DNA from: CAG-552 sp964516925
GTDB lineage: Bacteria; Bacillota; Clostridia; Christensenellales; Pumilibacteraceae
Assembly: GCA_964516925.1 (NCBI GenBank)
Contig: CAZEXL010000002.1
Location: 62,001-126,000 of the forward strand
Reading direction: 5' to 3'
Length of the DNA: 64,000 bases
This document shows positions 1-8,388 of this stretch, piece after piece. The notes below the pieces were generated by a model that was not told the DNA's origin, made no database searches, and worked only from the letters and a program-made list of their open reading frames with translations. How positions within the stretch are numbered: position 1 is the stretch's first letter; each line of letters begins with the position of its first letter. A program made the translations under genes and the position numbers.

Positions 1-348
1 AATCGAAGGATAGCCGCCACAAACCGTTCCGTTTGCTATTCCTATAGGTAACGCAACGATATACGCCGGATACACGCTATGTTCGGACAGCCCGAGTAAA
101 ACGAACAACCTTGCTAAGGCAAGTATGCCGAAAGCCCAGGCAAACACTACGCCGATACTGTTTTTTTGAATCAATGCTATTACGAGCGACATTGCAAAAA
201 AACAGGTTGCTACGGCTATCGACCAACAATCGCCAAAAGAAAACGGGAACAGACCTAGCGATACCAGCAACAAAAATACGCCGGTCAGTGCTATCGCAAC
301 GGCACAAATTAATTCGGTTATTTTTATCGTTTTATCCGAAATTTTCAT
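1..348 (-). CDS. Unrecognised integral membrane protein (partial, runs off window)
   Basis: From the ATG at 348 down to position 1 there is an uninterrupted 116-codon frame, so the C-terminus is not seen. The visible part starts MKISDKTIKITE and then has about four hydrophobic segments (roughly residues 10-30, 38-55, 62-85 and 93-112), suggesting a polytopic membrane protein. Its ATG overlaps the TGA of lgt by four bases (ATGA), so it is the next gene of that operon and probably translationally coupled. I recognise no family. A link to lipoprotein modification would rest on position only. Confidence 0.7.
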   Translation of the reverse strand, partial: MKISDKTIKITELICAVAIALTGVFLLLVSLGLFPFSFGDCWSIAVATCFFAMSLVIALIQKNSIGVVFAWAFGILALARLFVLLGLSEHSVYPAYIVALPIGIANGTVCGGYPSI

Positions 349-1274
349 TTGCGCATCTCCGCATTCGGTGACGACGCATCGTTTTTAAAAATTGTCTTTA
401 GATAAATAAACGATTTTTCGTAAGCGTAATATTCAAAACCGAGTTTTTCTTCGTCTACTAAAACAAACGGCTTCTTCCCTTCTTTTTTCGCTTTAATCAA
501 ATGATATACGACAATTCCGACGCCCAGTAAAATTATTAACGCACTTATAAGTTGATTCGCTTTTATATTGCCGAAGTACATACTGTCGCTGCGTAAACTC
601 TCCACGAAAAATCTTATTACTCCATACCATACGCAATAAAAAGCAAAACAAAATCCGTCAAAGCTCTTTCGTTTGCCATTGTATAAAATTTGCAAAATAA
701 CAAAACCTATTAAGTTCCACATCGATTCGTAAAAGAAGCACGCGTTGTACCATCCGGTACCGAACTTACCGTTTTGAATGAACACCGCAAACGGAAACCA
801 CTGCCACGCCGGATTTTCGATGAGTTGACCGTAAGCTTCGCCGTTGGCAAAATTCCCCCATCTTCCTATTGCCTGACCGAGTATTATAAGGCAGAAGCCC
901 AAATCAAGCATCTGAACGAACGTCATCTGCTTTTCGGCGGGCTTGCGTTTGTTTATAAGCCTTACTATAACTGCGCCTGCAAGCGCGCCCAGCAAGCCGC
1001 CGTAAATCGCAAGTCCTGCAAAGCCTCGAAACTCACCGTTAAAAAAACCGAAGAATTCTCCGAAAGTCCATTCGGAGCCGTTGTGAATAATGTCGTTTAC
1101 AACGTAATAAGTCCTTGCCCCCAAGACCGCCAACGGAATGCAAATAAGAGCGATATCGAAAATTATATCGCTATCGTAGCCGCGTCTTTTCGCCATAAAA
1201 AATGCAAGAACAATGCAAATAGCCATACCGGCGCCTATAAGCGCACCATACCAACCAAATGCAGACGTAAGCAT
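345..1274 (-). CDS. lgt: Prolipoprotein diacylglyceryl transferase
   Basis: Lgt transfers diacylglycerol from phosphatidylglycerol to the lipobox cysteine of prolipoproteins in the cytoplasmic membrane, the first step of lipoprotein maturation. The 309-residue protein has the multi-pass hydrophobic pattern of the family and the signature GRWGNFANGEAYG starting at residue 137, with the conserved Arg and Asn-Gly-Glu. The N-terminus begins directly at the YGALIG segment, slightly shorter than many homologues. A strong GGAGG lies upstream of the ATG. The stop overlaps the downstream membrane-protein gene. Substrates in this window include the lipoproteins at 31.8 and 45.3 kb. A second Lgt-like gene lies at 39.6 kb. 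Confidence 0.95.
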   Translation of the reverse strand: MLTSAFGWYGALIGAGMAICIVLAFFMAKRRGYDSDIIFDIALICIPLAVLGARTYYVVNDIIHNGSEWTFGEFFGFFNGEFRGFAGLAIYGGLLGALAGAVIVRLINKRKPAEKQMTFVQMLDLGFCLIILGQAIGRWGNFANGEAYGQLIENPAWQWFPFAVFIQNGKFGTGWYNACFFYESMWNLIGFVILQILYNGKRKSFDGFCFAFYCVWYGVIRFFVESLRSDSMYFGNIKANQLISALIILLGVGIVVYHLIKAKKEGKKPFVLVDEEKLGFEYYAYEKSFIYLKTIFKNDASSPNAEMRK

Positions 1275-1300
1275 AACTACCTCCGAATAGTTTATGCGTC

Positions 1301-1330
1301 ATTATACTATATTTTAGATAAGGTTGTCAA
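1301..1330 (-). promoter_or_regulatory. Sigma-A-type promoter of lgt
   Basis: Read on the minus strand, TTGACA (1325-1330) is separated by 18 bases from TATAAT (1301-1306). The predicted transcript starts near 1294 and leaves a short leader that contains the GGAGG of lgt. Confidence 0.75.
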
Positions 1331-1392
1331 TCAAACGACAGATATATATTTAGCCACTATAAAAAACCATTCGACATTTTACAAACACAATT

Positions 1393-2658
1393 TTAATTAC
1401 TTTCTCGTTTTTGCGGCATAACGGCAACTATTCCGCGAACGGAATTATATACGTCCGTTCTTATCTTTTTTGTCTTTAATAATTTTCCGTATTCGTCGTA
1501 ATACTGTAAATAACCGTTACTATGAACCTCGGGATGAGAATACGAAATTGTCTTTTTTGCCCCCGGCAAATCGTTATCGCTGAAATATTCCAGTTTTTCG
1601 TCGATTACCTCTTCACACTCAGGCGTTTCACCCGTGAAAGTGACTTCGCTTTTACGTTTTATTACATACGGCAATTTACTGCCGTAAACCTCCACGAACG
1701 CTTTTCCTTCGCTTGCATAAGCCTTTACGTATACCGTATCGCTGCCGTCGTTACGTATTTTAAGATCACTTGTTCCAGAGTTTACCATCGCATCGAAGCT
1801 AGGCAATTCATAACTGCTTTTTAACGAATGCCTGCTTACGGCTATAACGTTTAAATCCGCCAATAGCGCGGCATTGTATAACGTGGTGGATGCTTGACAA
1901 ACTCCGCCTCCGACTCCGGGTTCGTATCTGCCGTTTTTAATAATTTTGGCTTCTTTATATCCGTTCTTTATCGTACGGCTACCAACGGTATCGTTAAAAC
2001 TAAAAACTTCGCCGCTATTAATAACGGTGCCGCTGATTTTTGACAACGCTAGTTGAATGTTATGTTTACGTTCGGCAGAACTTTGAGAAAAATCCGTAGA
2101 ATATCGAGATCTAAGCTTAGTTAGCTCAATGTTATCTTGCGTAGTTGTATCAGCAGGCAAAATGCGAACCGGAATTTTCACGTTTGCATCGGACGATAAA
2201 ACCAACGCAAAAAATATATCCATATACAGTCTGTCTTCTTGCACTTCGACGCCTTGCTTTTCTCGTGATATAACAAACATTTTACTTTTGCTCGGATCGA
2301 ATCGCATTTGACTGTTTACTGGTTCTTTATTAACGCTGCTTATAGCTTCGTTTACGGTTTCTTCCAAAAGCGGAAAACAATAAAGAAGCGCTCGCTTATA
2401 ATCCGCCCCGCTTTTAAGTTTTTGTTGAACACATTCTATTTTTTCAGAAAACGTAGCGTTTATTTTACGATCGAATATCTCCTGAGCCACTAAGTGATTA
2501 TCCGCTTGTATGTACGAATCTCTAAAAACAAAAGTTTCGTTTTTATAAAATAGCTTTATTAGCGCAATCGTTTCGGCTTTTGCCGTTGAAAAGGTAAAAG
2601 ACGCTACTGTCATAAAGAGCAATGCCGTAAAAACGTATAATTTACGATAAAATCCCAT
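1393..2658 (-). CDS. VanW-domain secreted protein
   Basis: The 421-residue protein begins with a basic start and a hydrophobic signal segment ending near TAKA (about residue 27), so it is probably exported. The central-to-C-terminal part (about 185-330) carries the VanW domain, including INSGEVFSFNDTVG and PGVGGGVCQASTTLYNAAL, both typical of the family. The region before it resembles the peptidoglycan-binding-like module often found in YoaR/VanW proteins. The molecular function of VanW is not established; a cell-wall association is the usual inference. It follows cca by 36 bases and has no clear Shine-Dalgarno. A TATAAT lies three bases upstream of the ATG but lacks a good -35 box. Confidence 0.88.
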   Translation of the reverse strand: MGFYRKLYVFTALLFMTVASFTFSTAKAETIALIKLFYKNETFVFRDSYIQADNHLVAQEIFDRKINATFSEKIECVQQKLKSGADYKRALLYCFPLLEETVNEAISSVNKEPVNSQMRFDPSKSKMFVISREKQGVEVQEDRLYMDIFFALVLSSDANVKIPVRILPADTTTQDNIELTKLRSRYSTDFSQSSAERKHNIQLALSKISGTVINSGEVFSFNDTVGSRTIKNGYKEAKIIKNGRYEPGVGGGVCQASTTLYNAALLADLNVIAVSRHSLKSSYELPSFDAMVNSGTSDLKIRNDGSDTVYVKAYASEGKAFVEVYGSKLPYVIKRKSEVTFTGETPECEEVIDEKLEYFSDNDLPGAKKTISYSHPEVHSNGYLQYYDEYGKLLKTKKIRTDVYNSVRGIVAVMPQKRESN

Positions 2659-2694
2659 ACGATTATATTGCGCCGTGCGGCTGAAGATTATACT

Positions 2695-4023
2695 TTATTT
2701 CTTCCGCTTTAAGATTTTTTCTTTTAGAACATCATAATCGTTAAGCGACGGATTAAACAAACATTCTTTCCATAGCGAATATAATTTTTTGTATATTTCT
2801 TTACCTTTAAAGCCGGCAGCGACGACGTCGTTACCGCTGATTTTAAGGTCGGTAATTTTTATGGGCGCTTTGTCTTTTAACAAATTTTCGTAAACAATTG
2901 TAAATCTGTGCGGAAGTAAAACCTCACGCATTCCCGTTGCCTTTCCGTCTGCGATAATTAATTCAACCAGCTTGGGAATTATATTAAATCGTTCTGCTAT
3001 AAATACTTTTAACTTGTTGATTTTTGTTTGTCCGCACATATCGTACATATGCCACTTAACAAGTTCGGATGTTTCGTTTACAATCTCGTTTGAGTATTTT
3101 AATCCGTTTTGTCCCAATATGGATTTAACCATACTTGCCCCTACCGAAGCATGAGCGTACGTATTTCCGTCTAGTTTCATACACACGGGCTTTCCGACGT
3201 CGTGCAGTAAAGCCGCCAACCTGACGTCGGGCGGCGCGTATTTTACAGCCATAAAACTGTGTTCGAGGCAGTCGTACTTATGATATTTGGGATTTTGTTC
3301 CATTCCGTCCATATCGGCTACTTCTTTTATGATATATTTCCATAGTCCCAGCTGCTTTAAAAGTTCGACTCCCCTGTAATGCGCATCCTTTATTCCGTAT
3401 TTTACGTCTGCAGTAAGAATTTTATCAAGTTCTTGTCTTTTACGTTCCACCGATATATCTTTCAGCCTGTCGGCACACCTGATAGCGGCATCGAAAGTTT
3501 CTTTTTCTATATCAAATCCCGTTTCCGCAGCAATACGTACAAGACGCATAAGCCTTAAACCGTCGTCGTTTAACGTAAATTCGGGATTTGCAGAACGAAG
3601 TTGTTTGTTTTTTATGTCTTGCAATCCGTTAAAAGGATCTATGAATTCGTCTGCTACAACGTCGTAATAAACCGAACCTGCCGTAAAATCACGTCTTTTT
3701 GCATCGACTTCGATGCCGACCCCAAAAGCGACGTTATTCGGAGAGTGCATTCCGCCCGCCCCGTAACTTTCGCATCTGAACGGTGTGTATTCATAGCTTT
3801 CGGTTCCGTTCGTTATAATTGCCGTTCCAAGTCTTTTGTTTACGGGTATAACCTCGGCATCTAACTTTAATTCGTTGGGCATAAGGCTTCCGCAGATATC
3901 TATATCGCTTTTGGGCAATCCCAGCAAACTATTGCGTATATATCCGCCCACAACGTAAATCGGACATCTCGCCTCATACGCGATTTTTCTCAAAAACGGA
4001 GGTACTTCGATTTTAGTATTCAT
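2695..4023 (-). CDS. cca: CCA tRNA nucleotidyltransferase
   Basis: This enzyme adds or repairs the 3'-CCA end of tRNAs. The 442-residue class II protein has the nucleotidyltransferase core at its N-terminus (YVVGGYIRN, then LPKSDIDIC with the metal-binding DxD), the downstream head and neck region with RRDFT and RLMRLVR, and an HD domain with LLHDVGK around residue 260. The start chosen is the ATG at 4023 (MNTKIEVPP), preceded by AGGAGA. An upstream in-frame ATG would precede the promoter and add residues unlike the family. The HD domain in this family has been linked to phosphatase or phosphodiesterase activity; whether it is active here is not visible. Confidence 0.93.
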   Translation of the reverse strand: MNTKIEVPPFLRKIAYEARCPIYVVGGYIRNSLLGLPKSDIDICGSLMPNELKLDAEVIPVNKRLGTAIITNGTESYEYTPFRCESYGAGGMHSPNNVAFGVGIEVDAKRRDFTAGSVYYDVVADEFIDPFNGLQDIKNKQLRSANPEFTLNDDGLRLMRLVRIAAETGFDIEKETFDAAIRCADRLKDISVERKRQELDKILTADVKYGIKDAHYRGVELLKQLGLWKYIIKEVADMDGMEQNPKYHKYDCLEHSFMAVKYAPPDVRLAALLHDVGKPVCMKLDGNTYAHASVGASMVKSILGQNGLKYSNEIVNETSELVKWHMYDMCGQTKINKLKVFIAERFNIIPKLVELIIADGKATGMREVLLPHRFTIVYENLLKDKAPIKITDLKISGNDVVAAGFKGKEIYKKLYSLWKECLFNPSLNDYDVLKEKILKRKK

Positions 4024-4087
4024 TTCGGTCTCCTTATAAACTTTGCAACGTGATTTGCAAACGCAACAGTTAGACGTTTTCAAAAAT

Positions 4088-4116
4088 ATTGTATCATAAA
4101 ACACAAATTGCCGCAA
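4088..4116 (-). promoter_or_regulatory. Promoter of cca
   Basis: On the minus strand TTGCGG (4111-4116), 17 bases, then TACAAT (4088-4093) with an upstream TG (extended -10). The -35 box is weak. It lies back to back with the promoter of the lipid kinase gene. Confidence 0.5.
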
Positions 4117-4123
4117 CAAATAT

Positions 4124-4152
4124 TTGATATTTTTTATTTTTTTTGATATTAT
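4124..4152 (+). promoter_or_regulatory. Promoter of the lipid kinase gene
   Basis: TTGATA (4124-4129), a 17-base AT-rich spacer and TATTAT (4147-4152). The transcript would start near 4159 and include the GGGAG at 4173-4177. Confidence 0.5.
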
Positions 4153-4183
4153 ATTGTCGAACGATAGATTTTGGGAGTTAAAT

Positions 4184-5041
4184 GTGGATTTTATAGTAAA
4201 CGTCCGTAGCGGTCACGGATTAGGAAACAGAAATCTTAAAAAAATTGTTCGCTATTGCGATAAAAACAATATTAATTACACGGTACATATAACGAACGCG
4301 CCCGGTCACGCAACGAATATCGCGGCAGCGCTCGTCGAAAGCGGTGCAGAAACGATCGTTGCCGTAGGCGGCGACGGAACGTTTAACGAAGTTCTTAACG
4401 GCATAACGTCTTTTGAACATACTTCTTTGGGCTTTATTCCCAGCGGCAGAGGCAACGATTTTGCAAACGGCATAGGATTGCCGCTCGACCCGATTGCCGC
4501 TCTTAAAATAATTTTAAGAGGCGAAAAACAAAACATCGACTACATACAAGTAGATAAAAAACGCTGTTTAAATATTGCCGGTACCGGTTTGGATATAGAT
4601 ATTCTTAAAAGGGTAGCAGGACGTCAAGGAAGAATCACTTACCTAAGCAGCTTGCTTTATTGCGTAAGACATTTTGAGCCGTACTCTATAGACGTTACTT
4701 TAGACGGAAAAACGACGAACTACAAAGCCGTTATTGTAGGAATTTGCAACGGAACTCAATTCGGTGGCGGCCTTAAATTATCGCCTAACTCGATTCAAAA
4801 CGACGGAAAGTTAGAACTCGTAATAATTCAAATGCCGTCAAACGGTAAAATTTTACCGCCGCTTATAAAATTCTTACAAGCAAAACATTTGGCCTTACCC
4901 ATAACTACGGTGTTGCAATGCGAAGAAGTTTTCGTACACCCCACCGACGGTCGCCCCATTCAGCTTGACGGCGAAATTAAAGAGAATTACGATTTGAATT
5001 GTAAAATCGTAAAAGGCGGCTTAAAGACTTTTAAAATCTAA
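4184..5041 (+). CDS. Diacylglycerol/lipid kinase family protein (YegS/DgkB type)
   Basis: A 285-residue protein of the soluble DAGK-catalytic family, which phosphorylates lipid head groups such as diacylglycerol at the membrane face, recycling lipid from LTA or lipoprotein synthesis. Seen directly are VNVRSGHG near the start, the nucleotide-binding GGDGTFNEVLNG (about 66-77) and PSGRGNDFANG, the usual order in this family. The C-terminal QLDGE motif is also present. Start chosen: GTG at 4184, six bases after GGGAG. The upstream ATG would lie inside the promoter. It is divergent from cca and ends at a strong bidirectional terminator. The exact lipid substrate cannot be read from sequence. Confidence 0.9.
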   Translation: MDFIVNVRSGHGLGNRNLKKIVRYCDKNNINYTVHITNAPGHATNIAAALVESGAETIVAVGGDGTFNEVLNGITSFEHTSLGFIPSGRGNDFANGIGLPLDPIAALKIILRGEKQNIDYIQVDKKRCLNIAGTGLDIDILKRVAGRQGRITYLSSLLYCVRHFEPYSIDVTLDGKTTNYKAVIVGICNGTQFGGGLKLSPNSIQNDGKLELVIIQMPSNGKILPPLIKFLQAKHLALPITTVLQCEEVFVHPTDGRPIQLDGEIKENYDLNCKIVKGGLKTFKI

Positions 5042-5052
5042 ATATAATTACC

Positions 5053-5097
5053 CTTAAACAAAAAGAACGCTTCTTTCGAAGCGCTCTTTTTGTTTAA
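5053..5097. terminator. Bidirectional rho-independent terminator
   Basis: A long hairpin with a TTTC loop and arms rich in A on one side and T on the other sits between the converging lipid kinase and BspA-like genes. The CGCTTC/GAAGCG core is flanked by AAAAAG/CTTTTT, so it can terminate in both directions. Confidence 0.9.
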
Positions 5098-5108
5098 GAA
5101 CATATTTA

Positions 5109-7340
5109 CTATTCCTTTACCCAAACAAGTATTGTTTTGCCGTCCGTATCGTAGTGCCAATAGTTGCCGTCTTCTACTGCATTTTCACCCTCGAACGGAT
5201 TGCTTTCGCTGTAGTAATACCTTGTTGCTGAAGTAAGAGGGTCGTTGCCACTATTTACCGAAATTTTATTCCACTCGCTTTCGCTTCCTTTGTAGTATAC
5301 GTCTTTTAAACTACTGCAACTACGGAACGCATCTTGTACTATACTTTTTACGCCGTTGCCTATCGTTATACTTGTTAAGTTACCACAATTATAGAACGCG
5401 CCATATTCTATACTTGTTACGCTGTCGGGAATTGTTACTTTGCTCAACCTACTGCAATTACCAAACAAACCGTTTTGCATACTTGTTATGCCATTGCCAA
5501 TCGTTACGCTTGTCAAGCTACTGCAACCATAGAACGCAGAATTTCCTATGCTTGTTGCGCTGTCGGGGATTGTTACTTTGCTCAATCTACTGCAATTATA
5601 GAATACACCACTTCCTATGCTTGTTACGCTGTTACCTATGCTCACGCTTGTTAAGCTACTGCATTCATAGAACGCCCTATCTCCTATGCTTGTTACACTA
5701 TCGGGAATTGTTATGTTCGTTAAGTTACTGCATTCATAGAACGCACTATCACAAATCACCTTAGTATTCTCGTTTATCGTGCAAGACGTTATGCTTTCTG
5801 ACTTCGCTTCTACGAGTACTACGTACGGATTTTCGTTATTGCCTAGATATTTTGCGTTATCGTATTCATTATAATTTAAGTTATAACAAGTAGAAAATAC
5901 ACCTCTTCCTATGCTTGTTACGCTAAAAGGTATTGTTACTTCGCTCAAGCTACTGCAATTATAAAACGCATTTTTTTCTATACGCGTTACGCCGTTACCT
6001 ATCGTTACATTCGTTAAGCTACTGCAATTAAAGAACGCACTTTCTCCTATGCTTGTTACGCTAGAGGGGATTGTTATGCTTGTTAAGCTACCGCATCCTT
6101 TGAACGTACTAGAATGAATAAATTTAGTTTTTTCGTTTATTGTGCAAGACGTTATATCCGTTGATTTCGCTTTTATAAGTACTACGTACGGATTATCGCT
6201 ATTGCCGAGATAATATGCGTTATCGTATTCGTTATAGCTTAAGCTAATGCAACCACCGAACGCATCGTCTTCTATAATTGTTACGCTAGAAGGAATTGTT
6301 ATGCTTACTAAGCTGCTGCATCCTTTGAACACACCAACTCCTATGCTTATTACGCTATCGGGTATCGTTACGTTTGTTAAGCTACTGCAATTATAGAACG
6401 CAACACTTCCTATGCTTGTTACGCTAGAAGGGATTGTCACGCTTGTTAAATTGCTACAATTATAGAACGCATATTCTTCTATGCTTTCGCCACTTGTAAT
6501 TACTACCGTTTTTAATTTATTGTTATTTACGTAACTACTTGCTAACGCTGGAATAGTTGCCGTTTCTATAGGACAACCGCTAAATGCATCGTTCCCTATG
6601 CTTGCTACGCTGTCGGGGATTATAACTTCCGTAATTGCAGTACCCTTAAATGCACTACTATTAATAGCTATTACAGGCAAACCGCTATATGAATCTGCTA
6701 TTCGTACTCTTGTAGACGAACCGTTGTATCCGACTACGCTAGCATAAGTATTATCTTCGGACGCTGCGTATTTTACGCACTTGGTTGCAGATATCGACTG
6801 GTCACATATCGTGCACCAACCGCTGTCGTCAATGATGTGCTTAACCCCACCATACTCGGATTTACAATCATCACAAATTGCTTGCTCGGCACAAGTTGCT
6901 TCACCGCCATGGCAGCTTTCCGTTACGATGTGTGTACTATCGTTCGCGCACGTTTTGGTGTGAGTGCCGTCGCCGTTACTTACCCATTCTCCGTAGGTAT
7001 GTCCAAGTACAGTGCCTTCGTCCGTTATGATGTCGCGTTCGCCACAACCGTGGTCGCAGTAAGCGGTCTTTGTGCCGTCTGCTTCGCACGTTGCGTCGTT
7101 ATTGCTTACGTAATTAGTAAACAAATGTCCTCCTGCTATTTCGTGTGTTTCCGCCTCTCCGCAGTTTTCGCACTCTCTACGTTCTTCGCCCGCAGTCGTG
7201 CAAGTTGCTTCTTTTATAACCGTCCATGCACCAAAAGAATGTTCCGTGCACTTCTTTTCGCACGCACACGTTAGTAAAGCGCTTGCGCTTATTAAAAGCG
7301 ACAACAAAACTACTAGTAGTGCTTTGTTCTTTTTTACCAT
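5109..7340 (-). CDS. BspA-type leucine-rich-repeat surface protein
   Basis: A 743-residue exported protein. After a basic start and a hydrophobic segment (residues about 5-24) comes a Cys/His-rich region (about 28-160) with repeated C-x-H-x-FG-x-W and C-x-x-C-G units. It is followed by about fifteen 23-residue repeats of the LRR_5 (BspA/Treponema) type, each with a core like SVTSIGxxAFxxCSSL. A larger module beginning YNEYDNA and ending SCTINE occurs twice within the array. The tail contains a YYKGSESEWNKI unit. Such proteins are usually adhesins. The start at 7340 follows a GGAG. The cysteines near residue 25 do not form a convincing lipobox, and no sortase motif is seen. Confidence 0.88.
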   Translation of the reverse strand: MVKKNKALLVVLLSLLISASALLTCACEKKCTEHSFGAWTVIKEATCTTAGEERRECENCGEAETHEIAGGHLFTNYVSNNDATCEADGTKTAYCDHGCGERDIITDEGTVLGHTYGEWVSNGDGTHTKTCANDSTHIVTESCHGGEATCAEQAICDDCKSEYGGVKHIIDDSGWCTICDQSISATKCVKYAASEDNTYASVVGYNGSSTRVRIADSYSGLPVIAINSSAFKGTAITEVIIPDSVASIGNDAFSGCPIETATIPALASSYVNNNKLKTVVITSGESIEEYAFYNCSNLTSVTIPSSVTSIGSVAFYNCSSLTNVTIPDSVISIGVGVFKGCSSLVSITIPSSVTIIEDDAFGGCISLSYNEYDNAYYLGNSDNPYVVLIKAKSTDITSCTINEKTKFIHSSTFKGCGSLTSITIPSSVTSIGESAFFNCSSLTNVTIGNGVTRIEKNAFYNCSSLSEVTIPFSVTSIGRGVFSTCYNLNYNEYDNAKYLGNNENPYVVLVEAKSESITSCTINENTKVICDSAFYECSNLTNITIPDSVTSIGDRAFYECSSLTSVSIGNSVTSIGSGVFYNCSRLSKVTIPDSATSIGNSAFYGCSSLTSVTIGNGITSMQNGLFGNCSRLSKVTIPDSVTSIEYGAFYNCGNLTSITIGNGVKSIVQDAFRSCSSLKDVYYKGSESEWNKISVNSGNDPLTSATRYYYSESNPFEGENAVEDGNYWHYDTDGKTILVWVKE

Positions 7341-7419
7341 AATTATCTCCGTTTTTTGTAAATCGATTAATATAGATTTATTGTACCGAAAACACTTCAT
7401 TTAATGTACATTCTTACAT

Positions 7420-7448
7420 ATTTTACACTAATCGCTAGTGATTGTCAA
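7420..7448 (-). promoter_or_regulatory. Promoter of the BspA-like gene with an embedded inverted repeat
   Basis: On the minus strand TTGACA (7443-7448) and TAAAAT (7420-7425, preceded by TG) are separated by 17 bases. The spacer holds the inverted repeat CACTA-ATCGC-TAGTG (7426-7440). This position would let a bound dimeric protein block or bend the promoter. The transcript leader would be about 75 bases. Confidence 0.6.
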
Positions 7449-7504
7449 CAATTATAGCACTATACTAGTTTATTTGATGTACACTTTTTTGTTGATATTA
7501 GTGC

Positions 7505-7750
7505 GTTCGATGTTGCCGAGAGATAATAGTTTAACGGAGAGATTGCCACGTCGCTAACGCTCCGCGCAATGACATGGTGGTATAGATGCTGTACTTTGCT
7601 ATTGGTTAGTAGCAATAGGTTTCGCTTCCGCGAGATTCTTCGCCTGCGGCTCAGAATGACAGAAGAAGCGAAAATAAGGGTAACGTTCTTCACGCTACCC
7701 TTTTTAAATTTTGAATTTGCTTACTTTTTCTTCGCAAAGAAAAGTAACTA
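7505..7750. repeat. Composite of dispersed intergenic repeat motifs
   Basis: Within the 420-base gap between the BspA-like gene and the small gene at 7762, two units of similar plan follow each other: GAGATTGCCACG...AATGACA (about 7539-7574) and GAGATTCTTCGCC...AATGACA (about 7632-7660). Further on is an imperfect inverted repeat TTACTTTT...AAAAGTAA (about 7718-7748). Units of this type are familiar as dispersed repeats in many bacterial genomes and give spurious short Arg-rich frames. I see no credible gene here. Confidence 0.55.
7677..7705 (-). terminator. Probable terminator of the 84-residue gene
   Basis: Hairpin AGGGTAACG / CGCTACCCT (7677-7701) with a short loop, followed on the minus strand by TTATTTT. 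It lies about 60 bases after the stop of the small minus-strand gene. Confidence 0.5.
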
Positions 7751-7761
7751 AAATTGCACGT

Positions 7762-8016
7762 TTAATCGTTAAGACTAATTACAGAAATTAACTTGCTTAA
7801 TTTTTCTTTTTGCGATTCGTTTAAATACGGAACGACTACTTTCTCAAAATTTTTAAGTGTTTGTTCGTTTAAGGTTCCGTCGGCTTTGGCTTTAGAAGCT
7901 ACTTTTAAAAGTTCTTCCATTAACTCGCTTTCATTCATATCGCCATACTTGCCTATTACGTCGCTTACAGCAGCGTTATCATCGTTTTTTATCGAAAAAT
8001 TGCTTAACCTTTTCAT
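7762..8016 (-). CDS. Small hypothetical protein, 84 residues
   Basis: I do not recognise this protein. The frame starts at an ATG with AGGAGA five to ten bases upstream and encodes an acidic/basic, hydrophobic-poor, probably all-helical soluble protein (MKRLSNFSIK start; ESELMEELLKVASKAK; a Lys/Glu-rich tail). It has no signal peptide, cysteine or metal motif. It is divergent from another small gene of nearly the same length at 8096, sharing a 79-base promoter region. Confidence 0.7.
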   Translation of the reverse strand: MKRLSNFSIKNDDNAAVSDVIGKYGDMNESELMEELLKVASKAKADGTLNEQTLKNFEKVVVPYLNESQKEKLSKLISVISLND

Positions 8017-8095
8017 ATTTTCTCCTATAAACAAGTTACTATATTTTTTATGCGCGAATATAATAAATAGTGTATTAATTTTACGGAGAATTTTC

Positions 8096-8353
8096 ATGAA
8101 CATTGACGCAATTTTACCGCTGTTGCTTAACAAGAACGAAAATGCCGACATTATGAAAATTTTTGCGGCGTATAAAAGCGGTGACAAAAGTGAAGTTATA
8201 GAAACGCTTGTCCCTAAAAACGAGCAGAACGAACAACTTTTAAGCATCCTTAAAACTATAAACAAAAAGCCCTCTACAAACGGTCTTAACGTTATAGAGA
8301 GCTTTGCTTCAAACGAAATATTGGGAATTTTGTTAAAATACTATTCCGAATAA
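8096..8353 (+). CDS. Small hypothetical protein, 85 residues
   Basis: I do not recognise this protein. It starts at ATG 8096, seven bases after GGAG, and encodes MNIDAILPLLLNKN followed by charged helical sequence ending LLKYYSE. No membrane span or cofactor motif is visible. A promoter-like TTACTA-17-TATAAT lies upstream (about 8037-8065). It is divergent from the 84-residue gene and converges on pgk with a 35-base gap. The two small proteins do not look homologous. Confidence 0.68.
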   Translation: MNIDAILPLLLNKNENADIMKIFAAYKSGDKSEVIETLVPKNEQNEQLLSILKTINKKPSTNGLNVIESFASNEILGILLKYYSE

Positions 8354-8388
8354 ATATTTTTGCCTCAACCGACAGGGTCCCGCAAATT

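Noticed and set aside
774..1421. A 215-codon plus-strand frame antisense to lgt
   Set aside because: The lgt motifs fix the coding strand. The antisense frame has no start signals and matches no family.
2656..2670. Leaderless start for the VanW-domain gene
   Set aside because: A TATAAT lies only three bases before the ATG and no -35 box is found, so it does not match the six-base rule of the other cases.
5372..5764. A 130-codon plus-strand frame opposite the BspA-like gene
   Set aside because: Its repeats are the mirror of the leucine-rich repeats on the minus strand.
7460..7693. A 77-codon minus-strand frame rich in Arg and Ser
   Set aside because: It is the typical false translation of dispersed intergenic repeats and lacks a ribosome site.
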